From NCBI GenBank assembly GCA_019243595.1, contig JAFAUA010000325.1, positions 1-7,318 on the forward strand: a stretch of DNA of 7,318 nucleotides, given 5' to 3'. This document shows positions 1 through 5,412 of this stretch, one piece after another. Source of the stretch: Acidimicrobiia bacterium. GTDB taxonomy: Bacteria > Actinomycetota > Acidimicrobiia > Acidimicrobiales > AC-14. Each line of letters begins with the position of its first letter. The first letter of the stretch is position 1. The notes under the pieces are model-generated. The model was not told the origin of the DNA. It searched no databases and saw only the letters and a program-made list of their open reading frames with translations. A program made the translations under genes and the position numbers.

Positions 1-210
1 CAGCATGTCGGCGCTGTGCGAGCGATGGAGCTCGACATCAACCCTGAGTGGCACACGCTCGTCACCTACACCCACAAACCCGATCTCGTCCCGACGATGG
101 TCGGGCCCAACCCGATGCAGTCGCCCCACAGGTACCTGGTCCGGGACGACCGAGACTTCTTCGCGATCTACCAACCCCTGCCGGGTCCGGTCACCGTTCC
201 CTTCGACTAG
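1..210 (+). CDS. Phosphodiester glycosidase-like protein, C-terminal fragment
   Basis: The reading frame is open from base 1 and ends at TAG 208-210, so the window keeps only the last 69 residues of a longer protein. The fragment contains AMELDINPEWHTLVTY followed about 30 residues later by RDFFAIY. To my recollection this pairing matches the C-terminal end of actinobacterial proteins annotated as phosphodiester glycosidase (NAGPA-like) family, where an LDINPEW segment precedes a SRDFxAVY segment near the end. Codons are GC-rich at the third position, as expected for a real gene. The catalytic region would lie upstream and cannot be checked. It could be cargo of the putative integrated element or a chromosomal gene beyond its left edge. 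The family call rests on motif recall only; that the frame is coding is more certain than the name. Confidence 0.6.
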   Translation, partial: QHVGAVRAMELDINPEWHTLVTYTHKPDLVPTMVGPNPMQSPHRYLVRDDRDFFAIYQPLPGPVTVPFD

Positions 211-679
211 GGATCGCCTGGTCGCTCGGTGCCGCAGGAGGCCGAACGCCAAGGCGCGGAACCTGTCGACCCAGCGGTCATCCTCAGAGGCACTGGATGA
301 CGCGCGGCGAGCCGGCGTCCGGGACGAAATGATCACCGGCGTCTGCGTGCTCGCGGCGCTCGCATCCAGAGAGGTCGGTCGAACTCTTAGGGCAGCGAGG
401 CGTACCCGGCGTGACCGTCGCAGCGCGGGTGGTGGGGCTCGGCGGGCGCCTGAAGAGCGTGTGTGGGCGTTCGCGACGCCAGCACTCAGGCGCCGAAGAA
501 CGAACGGTGACGGCCACGGCGTGCCACCCGCTCGGAGGGCGCGCCTTAGCGCAATGTATGCCTAGTCCTCCCAAACGGTGACGACGCCGCACAACGGGAT
601 TATTTGGCGAACCACCCGCGCGTTTCGGACAGCCGGCCCGTAGAACAACAGACGGACACGAGCGGTCGGAGTGACCCAG
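211..679. other. Gene-poor stretch after the glycosidase fragment
   Basis: I see no convincing gene here. A plus frame running to the TAG at 563-565 contains a stretch (about 289-410) with fairly regular codons, but it has no good start with a ribosome binding site, and the rest is arginine-rich low-complexity translation typical of an unused GC-rich frame. A long minus-strand frame covering 284-925 has the same shadow character and overlaps the better-supported gene at 680. The AT-richer patch near 590-606 might hold a promoter for the 680 gene, but I cannot fit a -35/-10 pair with normal spacing. Confidence 0.5.
668..671 (+). promoter_or_regulatory. Ribosome binding site deciding the 680 start
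   Basis: GGAG lies 8 bp ahead of ATG 680. It overlaps the alternative GTG codon at 671, so it supports ATG 680 as the true start. Confidence 0.5.
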
Positions 680-955
680 ATGAACCAGACAGCGATGGCC
701 TCTGGAAATGGCGTGCGGCCTACGCAGGCGTTGGCGACCCCGTCGGTGGCCGTGACGGTCTCGGCGGTGCGCCACTATCTGCGGCCCGCCGGCGGCCGGA
801 CACTCTGTGGTCAGGCGGGCACAACCCCGAGCGCCGGAGATGCGACCTGTGGGCGATGTCGGCAGATCCTCGCCGGCGTCGACACCTCCTGGGGCCGCCA
901 CCTGGTCGATCGCGGCCCTGAACACCGCGGGCGGCGCGCGGCCACCTCGTCATAA
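680..955 (+). CDS. Small putative zinc-knuckle protein, hypothetical
   Basis: This 91-residue protein has no family I can name. Residues 38-60 include GGRTLCG and then CGRC, giving Cys43, Cys57 and Cys60. With His32 in VRHYL this makes a possible H-C-C-C metal-binding set, a layout common in small zinc-ribbon-like proteins of actinobacterial accessory regions. Third codon positions are mostly G or C. I chose ATG 680 because GGAG at 668-671 lies 8 bp before it; an in-frame GTG at 671 would leave no room for that site. The first 25 residues are Ala/Thr/Ser-rich and the C-terminal tail (residues 73-91) is arginine-rich. The next gene begins 24 bp after the TAA stop in the same frame, so the two are probably cotranscribed. 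Metal binding and any nucleic-acid role are inferred. Confidence 0.55.
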   Translation: MNQTAMASGNGVRPTQALATPSVAVTVSAVRHYLRPAGGRTLCGQAGTTPSAGDATCGRCRQILAGVDTSWGRHLVDRGPEHRGRRAATSS

Positions 956-979
956 GCGGATGGGTGCCACCATGACACC

Positions 980-1276
980 GTGCTCTACGACGACGGCCGC
1001 ATCACCTGCGACGACAGCGGCGTGGTCATCCGCTGGTACTACCCGTGGGGCCACAAGACGATCCCCTACGCCGCGATTAGAAACGTCACCAGACGACCGC
1101 TGACCGGCATCCGAGGACGGTGGCGCATCTGGGGCTCGGGCGACTTCGTTCACTGGTACAACCTCGACCCCAGCCGACCGTCGAAGGACACGGCTCTCGA
1201 ACTCGATGTTGGTCGACGGGTTCGGCCCGTGATAACGCCCAATGACCCTGACGCGGTCGAGGCGATCATCACGTAG
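980..1276 (+). CDS. Conserved Trp-rich hypothetical protein
   Basis: This 98-residue protein begins at GTG 980 and ends at TAG 1274-1276. It has strong coding character, with nearly every third base G or C in the first half. The chain alternates short hydrophobic strands with turns: LYDDGRITCDD, then IRWYYPWGHKTIPYAAI, then GRWRIWGSGDFVHWYNLD, and a C-terminal RPVITPNDPDAVEAII. This strand-rich plan resembles small bacterial PH-like domain proteins that I recall from actinobacteria, where similar WYYPWG and RIWGSGD motifs occur; I cannot assign a function. There is no signal peptide or membrane segment. The start is not marked by a close Shine-Dalgarno; GGATGGG lies rather far upstream. It follows the zinc-knuckle gene by 24 bp in the same frame. 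That it is a real gene is well supported; the fold is a guess. Confidence 0.82.
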   Translation: MLYDDGRITCDDSGVVIRWYYPWGHKTIPYAAIRNVTRRPLTGIRGRWRIWGSGDFVHWYNLDPSRPSKDTALELDVGRRVRPVITPNDPDAVEAIIT

Positions 1277-1355
1277 AGGCAGGACCGCACTTGAGGGTGA
1301 CCGCTCGTCCTTCGGGGTACGCGTGGCGAAGGCAACTGAAAGGGCGGGTTCTTCA

Positions 1356-1493
1356 ATGGTTCGAGACGTGGTCTTGGCGGTGCTCATCACCATCGTCGCT
1401 GTGGCCCTTGGCCTCACGGTTCACCCCGTGCTGTTCTTCCTCATCATCTTGGCCATCGTGTGGCTGCTCACACGACGGCGTGCCTGGGCGTGA
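1356..1493 (+). CDS. Small two-helix membrane protein
   Basis: This 45-residue protein starts at ATG 1356 and stops at TGA 1491-1493. After a short MVRD start it is almost entirely hydrophobic: residues about 5-20 form one membrane helix, a THPV turn-like segment follows (Thr-Val-His-Pro), and residues about 24-41 form a second helix, with a positively charged RRRAWA tail that should face the cytoplasm. Purine-rich AAAGGGCGGG at 1339-1348 may serve as ribosome binding site. In-frame GTG 1323 is an alternative start that would add 11 mostly polar residues; the still longer frame from 1242 overlaps the preceding gene and is unlikely. Small hydrophobic proteins of this kind are common in actinobacteria with unknown role. 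A strong stem-loop begins 8 bp after the stop and may end the transcript of the 680-1493 gene set. Confidence 0.6.
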   Translation: MVRDVVLAVLITIVAVALGLTVHPVLFFLIILAIVWLLTRRRAWA

Positions 1494-1500
1494 CCGACAT

Positions 1501-1545
1501 CGGCCACTGGGTTCTCCCGCCCGGGGTCTTGATCCCAAGTGGCCG
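1501..1545 (+). terminator. Stem-loop after the small membrane gene
   Basis: CGGCCACT at 1501-1508 is perfectly complementary to AGTGGCCG at 1538-1545, and the stem continues with GGG 1509-1511 against CCC 1534-1536 across a bulged A at 1537. The loop is about 22 bases. It sits just after the stop of the membrane protein gene, a natural place for a terminator, but there is no T-run, so a U-tract terminator is not shown. A second, competing pairing is possible: TCTCCC 1513-1518 with GGGAGA 1545-1550. Confidence 0.4.
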
Positions 1546-2087
1546 GGAGACGCACGGAGCAGGAATTACGAAGCCTTCATGGATCGCTGATGCTGCTCAT
1601 AGACGGGTTGAAGGGCATTTGGCCCTGGAGCTGGCTGTTCGCACCGACGTCGCCCAGAATGTCGAGCGCCGCGACACGGCTGCAGGCGCCCCATACCGCC
1701 GGCTCGTCGGCGCCTATCAGAGAGCGAACTCGTCGAGAACTGCTTGCTGAAGTTCAGAAGCACAGATCGCTCGCTCGGGTCGCCGGTGCGGTGACGACTG
1801 GTGAGTACAGAGAAGACACGTCCGCGACGTCGGTGTACTGGCGGCGCGCCCTGAACTCGATGACGAAGCGCGGAGCGGCAGCTATGGCGCGTTCCATCCC
1901 GACACCAACGCGGCCCTGGCGCACGAGCGTCCCTGAGTGGCACTTTCGAGGACACTGCCCGGCGCCGAGGATCCAGCGGCTCGGGGACGCTCACGCGTAA
2001 TGCAGAGCGCTGGTTCTGCTCGTCTGTGCGCTCCTGGTGGCGGCGTGGTGCTGAACGCGTTCGCCGGCGTCGGGCAAGATCGCGGCC
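1546..2087. other. Gene-poor stretch, possible decayed coding
   Basis: No frame here is convincing. The plus frame from GTG 1539 stays open to 2000 but has weak third-position GC and no family resemblance. Another plus frame gives peptide-like runs at about 1580-1747 and 1829-1933 (the latter including GSYGAFHPDTNAALAHERP) but is broken by TGA at 1748-1750 and 1802-1804. At about 2003-2055 a third frame encodes a short hydrophobic run right after a TAA with no start codon. These could be remains of one or two inactivated genes, or chance in GC-rich DNA. Confidence 0.35.
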
Positions 2088-2552
2088 GTGCTCCGAGTGA
2101 CCTTCGTACGCAAGCGTGGGCAACGCGACCGCGTGTATGTCCAGCGAGAGGACGGGTCGTCCACGGGTTGGGACTTTCCGACGTACGGCGACGCCCTGCC
2201 CCATGACCTGATGCATCTCGTCGTAGAAGACGCGCTCGGCATGCGACACGGGTTCTGGGGCCTCGTCGACGCCGGCGTCGACGTCGCGCTCGTTGCCAAC
2301 GAAGCGACACTCGTGCGGGGCGCGAAGCCGCTCACCGAAGACCCAGGCGCCGATCTCGAAGGCCTTCTCGACGCAGAGAGGGTCGTCGCGGACTGGACGG
2401 CGTTTGCGAGAGGAAGCGCTGATGGAACCGAGCACGCCCCGCCCGACGCCGGTCAAGTCGGCGAGGCGCTGGCATCGCGGCTTCGCACTGCGCAACGCGA
2501 GTGGCGAGAACTCGCCGACGGAGAGAGCATCTCGCTGATCTTCAACCCTTGA
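2088..2552 (+). CDS. Conserved hypothetical protein with HDxxHxxxE motif
   Basis: This 154-residue soluble protein has clear coding character and a globular look. I recall similar uncharacterised bacterial proteins but no name for them. The N-terminal part (residues 2-33) reads as strands, RVTFVRKRGQRDRVYVQR then a Gly-rich turn and WDFPTYGD. The core is LPHDLMHLVVEDALG, in which His39, Asp40, His43 and Glu47 are spaced like ligands on one helix, followed by RHGFWGLVDAGVD. The C-terminal third (residues 85-145) is charged and likely helical. The His/Asp/Glu set suggests a metal site, but it is not a classic HExxH protease motif and no catalytic role can be claimed. GTG 2088 is taken as the start; GTG 2097 is possible, and neither has a good Shine-Dalgarno. 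It is separated from neighbours on both sides by long gene-poor DNA, so it is probably transcribed alone. Confidence 0.82.
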   Translation: MLRVTFVRKRGQRDRVYVQREDGSSTGWDFPTYGDALPHDLMHLVVEDALGMRHGFWGLVDAGVDVALVANEATLVRGAKPLTEDPGADLEGLLDAERVVADWTAFARGSADGTEHAPPDAGQVGEALASRLRTAQREWRELADGESISLIFNP

Positions 2553-2624
2553 GCGCGTCGCACACCGACTTTGCCCAAAGGTAGATCCAGTACACGCCTG
2601 CTGGGCTAGTGGCGAGTGGCATGT

Positions 2625-2640
2625 CGCGCGCCCCCGCGCG
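2625..2640 (+). terminator. GC hairpin after the HDxxHxxxE gene
   Basis: CGCGCG at 2625-2630 pairs with CGCGCG at 2635-2640 around a CCCC loop, 72 bp after the stop of the upstream gene. There is no T-run, and CG-only inverted repeats arise easily in this composition, so this is only a possible terminator. Confidence 0.2.
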
Positions 2641-2980
2641 TCCCAGAACAACGCGCGGATCGCATACCACTGTGATCCCTGACCGCCGGCAGTGGGACCG
2701 TTCTTGATGGCTGCTCGAGCCGCGCCCCCGAGGTGCCGGTGCGTGGCACGCTGCGCCCGCGAGCATTGACGCGCGTATCGCCGTCAACCGTGCCCGATCG
2801 GAGTCGGTCCGTTTCCGACGGGGATCCGCGATGAAGACCCTCCGAGGTGACGCTTGAAAAGGACCGTGCAGGTACGAGTGGGGAAGGAAGCGCCAATGCC
2901 GGCAAACAGGTACGGACAGTCACGGTCACTCTTGGGCGCGACCCGTCAATTGATGCGCGCTGGCACTTGACCCGCGGGCT

Positions 2981-2986
2981 TACCCT
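2981..2986 (+). promoter_or_regulatory. Possible -10 element, leaderless integrase start
   Basis: TACCCT fits the actinobacterial TANNNT -10 pattern and ends 6 bp before GTG 2993. That spacing would put the transcription start at or next to the first base of the start codon, giving a leaderless mRNA. In agreement, no Shine-Dalgarno precedes this GTG. No good -35 hexamer lies 16-18 bp upstream; TTGACC at 2967-2972 is too close to act with it. Confidence 0.4.
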
Positions 2987-2992
2987 GACTGC

Positions 2993-4168
2993 GTGGCCTA
3001 CGTCCGGCGGCGAATTCTTGCGAACGGATCGAAGCGTTACGAGTGCTGCTGGCGGGATGCGATCACACGCCAGGAGCGCTCGAAGAGCTTCGCGCGCAAG
3101 GTCGACGCTGAGAACTTCGGCAAACTCGTCGACGCCGATCTCTTGCGCGGTCTCGCTGTGCCGGCGCCGGCGGACGGACTGAAGACCGTCGCTCAAGTGG
3201 TTGGGCGCTGGTTCTCGGTCCACGCGCCGACGCTGAAGCCCAAGACAGCGCACAGCTACGAGAACCTCATCACCTCGCGGATCCTGCCCGCGCTGGGCCA
3301 GGTCCGCCTGAACCGGCTCCGGTTTTCCGACGTCCAGAGCTGGGTGTCGGTAATGGCGGCGGAAGGGCTGTCGGCCAGCCGCATCCGGCAAGCGCATGTC
3401 GTCCTGGCATCGGCCCTCGACCTGGCTGCCCGCGACGGCGTCATCGCTGCCAATCCGGCTCGGGGCGTGACGCTCCCGGGCATCGAGAAGCGGGAGCGGC
3501 CCTGGTTGGAGCCGGCGATGATCGAGACGCTCGCAGACGCCTGTCCTGAGCCGTATCCCCTGGCGGTGCGGCTCATGGGCTACGAGGGGCTCCGTTGGGG
3601 CGAACTGGCGGCTCTGAGGCGGCGCAGCGTCGATCTCCTGGGGGGCAGGCTCCTGGTCCGCGAGAACCTGGTGGAGATCGGCGGCGTGCTCACGTTCGGC
3701 ACGCCCAAGTCTGGCAAGCCGCGGACGGTCCCGATCCTCGACCACATGGTCGAGCCGCTCGAGGCACACCTGGGCTCCATCCCGAGCTCACCAACGACGC
3801 TCGTTTTCGTCGGACCGCGTGGCGCGCCGCTCAGATACTCATGGTGGCGCCGCCGTGTGTGGGACAAGGCGTGTGAGGCCACCGGCGTCGACCTCCCGAT
3901 CCACGCACTCCGTCACTCAGCCGGCAAGGCGCTCGCCAATTCGGGCGTGCCCGCGGTCGTCCTCAAGAGCTTCATGGGACACGCGTCGGCAGCGTTCAGC
4001 ATCGACGTGTATGGACACGTGTCTGCGGACGACCTCGACGACGCTGCCGCCCTCCTGAGTGCCTACAGGGATCGCTCGTTGGCCGCTCCTTCACGCGTGA
4101 CGCCGCTCGCCGCGCGGGATGCTCGCGGGATCGCCGCGGGATCGAGGGTCAAGGCCCGAGCGCGTTAG
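2993..4168 (+). CDS. int: Tyrosine recombinase/phage-type integrase
   Basis: This 391-residue site-specific recombinase would insert and excise the element it belongs to. Residues 1-55 form an arm-type DNA-binding region with an RYECCWRD...KSFARK pattern typical of phage integrases. Residues about 65-150 are the SAM-like core-binding domain, and about 175-350 the catalytic domain. Expected catalytic residues are all present: Arg201 (EGLRWGEL), Lys239, His304 and Arg307 (HALRHS), His330 (MGH) and nucleophile Tyr340 (DVYGH). The length is normal for the family, with about 50 basic residues' worth of tail after Tyr340 (Arg/Ala-rich). GTG 2993 fits the domain start; there is no Shine-Dalgarno and translation may be leaderless. 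The stop lies 20 bp from the encoded CCA of tRNA-Lys, with the gene pointing at the tRNA. The gene looks intact and probably functional. Identity is secure; the tRNA-Lys target is inferred from position. Confidence 0.95.
   Translation: MAYVRRRILANGSKRYECCWRDAITRQERSKSFARKVDAENFGKLVDADLLRGLAVPAPADGLKTVAQVVGRWFSVHAPTLKPKTAHSYENLITSRILPALGQVRLNRLRFSDVQSWVSVMAAEGLSASRIRQAHVVLASALDLAARDGVIAANPARGVTLPGIEKRERPWLEPAMIETLADACPEPYPLAVRLMGYEGLRWGELAALRRRSVDLLGGRLLVRENLVEIGGVLTFGTPKSGKPRTVPILDHMVEPLEAHLGSIPSSPTTLVFVGPRGAPLRYSWWRRRVWDKACEATGVDLPIHALRHSAGKALANSGVPAVVLKSFMGHASAAFSIDVYGHVSADDLDDAAALLSAYRDRSLAAPSRVTPLAARDARGIAAGSRVKARAR
4113..4142 (+). repeat. Triple CGCGGGAT repeat with 11-bp period
   Basis: CGCGGGAT occurs at 4113-4120, 4124-4131 and 4135-4142, each start exactly 11 bp from the last; copies two and three extend to CGCGGGATCG. 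The period is not a multiple of three, so the copies fall in three different codon phases and encode different residues. The repetition is therefore at DNA level. It lies in the integrase tail, 46 bp from the tRNA CCA, which suits a binding site for the integrase or an accessory factor. Confidence 0.6.
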
Positions 4169-4188
4169 GCGTCTGACCTGCGGTTTTG

Positions 4189-4233
4189 TGGTGCGCCCCC
4201 AGGGATTCGAACCCTGAACCTGCGGATTAAGAG
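4189..4233. other. Candidate attachment site in tRNA-Lys 3' half
   Basis: The 3' half of tRNA-Lys (anticodon loop to CCA) is the usual attB core for phage-type integrases, and an integrase gene ends 20 bp away. The exact crossover and the length of the shared core cannot be fixed because I find no second copy of this sequence in the window. The element is inferred to extend leftward from about 4188. Confidence 0.45.
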
Positions 4234-4263
4234 TCCGTTGCTCTGCCATTGAGCTAGAGGCGC
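4189..4263 (-). tRNA. trnK: tRNA-Lys(CTT)
   Basis: Read on the minus strand, a full cloverleaf is present. The acceptor stem GCGCCTC/GGGGCGC pairs (one G-U), the D stem is GCTC/GAGC, and the T arm is CAGGG-TTCGAAT-CCCTG. The anticodon loop CTCTTAA has anticodon CTT at 4229-4231, which reads the lysine codon AAG. Discriminator A is at 4192 and an encoded CCA lies at 4189-4191; without CCA the gene is 4192-4263. A first-pair A-C mismatch is seen in the anticodon stem. The gene is intact, as expected if an element inserted at its 3' end and restored it. Confidence 0.95.
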
Positions 4264-4272
4264 AGGCGCTTG

Positions 4273-4278
4273 ATGGTA
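4273..4278 (-). promoter_or_regulatory. Possible -10 for tRNA-Lys
   Basis: On the minus strand TACCAT (TANNNT) lies 9 bp before the tRNA 5' end, which would start transcription about 3 bases upstream of the mature tRNA. I find no -35 hexamer at normal spacing; TTGGCG on the minus strand (4300-4305) is too far away. Confidence 0.3.
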
Positions 4279-4316
4279 CTGGGGTCGCCCCGTCGGCCCC
4301 GCCAAGCGGGAATGAG

Positions 4317-5408
4317 TCACACTGCGGTCTGCTCGACGATGAAGTCGACCACACCTTCCACGCTGCCGCGCGCGTTGAAGGCTTCCCGCTGACGGACCGC
4401 GCCGGTGCCGTGGTCGAACATCCGCGCAACGCCGCCTGACACGAGGTGCCAGTCTCCGGTGGTCTCGAGCGCCGGTCGCACGTAGGCAAGCACGCCCTCG
4501 ACCACGTCGCGCGCCGGAGCGGCTAGTCGCTTGGTGACGTCGATGAGGTCTGCACCGAGCCCGTAGCGCGCTGCTCGCCACGCGGCTGCTCGGATGAGCT
4601 CGTGACGGCGGGCGGGCAAGGGCAACCCGCGGCGGGCGTCGTCGGAGCACGTCATGGCGAGGGCGCGGATGAGACCGGCGATCACGAGAGTGCCGTCGAC
4701 GGTGAGGCACGCGTCGGCGACCCGGAACTCCAGCGTCGGGTACCGAGCCGACGGCCGGACATCCCAGTAGAGACGGCCCGGCGCATCGACAGCGCCCGTC
4801 CTGACCAGGACGCTGACGGCATCGTCGTAATCGGCCCGGGAAGCGAACGGCTCAGGAATTCCCGAGATCGGCCAGCGACTCCAGACCTCGTGTCGGTACG
4901 AGGCGTAACCAGTGTCGACGCCACCCCAGAACGGCGAGTTGGTGCTCAGGGCACGGACCGCGGGCAGCCACTGCCGGCTCCGATTCAGAACGTCTATTGC
5001 CAGCTCAGGGTCGTCGATGCCGACGTGCACGTGGCACCCGCAGACATGCTGCTCGCGTGTCAGTTGCTGGTAATCACGTTCAAGCTCGATGTAGGGGCGC
5101 TTCGGCGTCACCTGGGGCTGCGCCGGCGGGCCTGTCGGCAGCGAGCCGCTCGATGCCACGCGCGCGCCCACTGCCTCCGCTGCTTTGACGACGTCTCGTC
5201 GGCACCGCCGAAGCTCGGCCTCTACCTCGGTGAGCATCCCGCACACCTCGGTGTCTGTCTCGATCTGTGAACGCTGCAGCTCGTGGTGCGCGTGCTCCGA
5301 CGCGCCGTCGCCGAGCTGTTCGAGTACCGCGCCTGACACGGGCGTGGGGAGCCCCTCGGCGTCGACGAGGAAGAACTCCTCCTCGACGCCGATGGTCGGC
5401 GGGTTCAT
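4317..5408 (-). CDS. YbdK/GCS2-family carboxylate-amine ligase
   Basis: This 363-residue protein belongs to the glutamate-cysteine ligase type 2 (GCS2, YbdK-like) family of ATP-dependent ligases that join a carboxylate, typically glutamate, to an amine. The length is close to the family's usual 370. Family signatures appear in order: IGVEEEFFLVD at residues 6-16; CGCHVHVGI at 123-131, the conserved HxH region; the segment WSRWPISGIPEPF at 176-188; and YWDVRPSARYPTLEFRVAD at 214-232. It should be cytoplasmic; there is no signal peptide or membrane segment. ATG 5408 fits the family start, which lies only a few residues before the GVEEE motif. The region before the start has GGTGGA directly against the ATG, too close for a normal Shine-Dalgarno, and a perfect 6-bp inverted repeat. 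It lies between tRNA-His and tRNA-Lys on the same strand. The true substrate (glutathione-like, ergothioneine-type or other) cannot be told. Confidence 0.9.
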   Translation of the reverse strand: MNPPTIGVEEEFFLVDAEGLPTPVSGAVLEQLGDGASEHAHHELQRSQIETDTEVCGMLTEVEAELRRCRRDVVKAAEAVGARVASSGSLPTGPPAQPQVTPKRPYIELERDYQQLTREQHVCGCHVHVGIDDPELAIDVLNRSRQWLPAVRALSTNSPFWGGVDTGYASYRHEVWSRWPISGIPEPFASRADYDDAVSVLVRTGAVDAPGRLYWDVRPSARYPTLEFRVADACLTVDGTLVIAGLIRALAMTCSDDARRGLPLPARRHELIRAAAWRAARYGLGADLIDVTKRLAAPARDVVEGVLAYVRPALETTGDWHLVSGGVARMFDHGTGAVRQREAFNARGSVEGVVDFIVEQTAV

Positions 5409-5412
5409 TCCA

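Larger units (their letters stand above)
2553..2992. other. Intergenic region before the integrase
   Basis: No convincing gene is present. The stretch contains a GC hairpin (2625-2640), a small inverted repeat GTCGG/CCGAC (2803-2807 and 2815-2819), two copies of CAGGTACG (2869-2876 and 2907-2914), and a tandem near-repeat ACGGACAGTC/ACGGTCACTC (2912-2931). A TTG-started 38-codon frame (2854-2970) follows a GAGGTGA sequence by only 3 bp, with no recognisable product. The short repeats could be regulator or recombination-protein binding sites ahead of the integrase, but each is weak alone. Confidence 0.4.

Noticed and set aside
289..565. Plus-strand frame with regular codons (LDDARRAGVRDEMITGV...)
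   Set aside because: It has no start codon with a ribosome site before the regular part, and the rest becomes low-complexity Arg-rich sequence. It may be a remnant but is not supportable as a gene.
284..925. Long minus-strand open frame (213 residues) over the left region
   Set aside because: It is arginine/proline-rich without motifs and overlaps the better-supported plus gene at 680, which has a ribosome site and a Cys cluster. It is typical of an unused frame in GC-rich DNA.
42..1943. 13-bp direct repeat CCCTGAGTGGCAC at 42-54 and 1931-1943, considered as element ends
   Set aside because: The match does not extend on either side, is unrelated to the tRNA-Lys 3' end, and one such repeat is expected by chance in a window this long.
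2542..2622. 26-residue minus-strand peptide (MPLATSP...) ending inside the 2088 gene
   Set aside because: It has no ribosome site, overlaps the end of a real gene, and nothing supports expression.
1566..2651. Minus-strand open frame of 361 residues
   Set aside because: It lies antisense to the conserved 2088-2552 gene and its translation has no domain-like pattern. Its length follows from GC-rich composition.
2716..2735. Partial match to the tRNA-Lys 3' end (GCGCCCCC) as left att site
   Set aside because: Only 8 GC-rich bases match and the T-loop part is absent; this is composition, not an attachment site.
2854..2970. 38-codon TTG-started frame just before the integrase, possible excisionase
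   Set aside because: It is too short for an excisionase, shows no helix-turn-helix pattern, and starts with TTG only 3 bp after the GAGGTGA sequence.
2606..3769. Minus-strand open frame of 387 residues
   Set aside because: It is antisense to the integrase, whose catalytic residues are all present, and has no family features.
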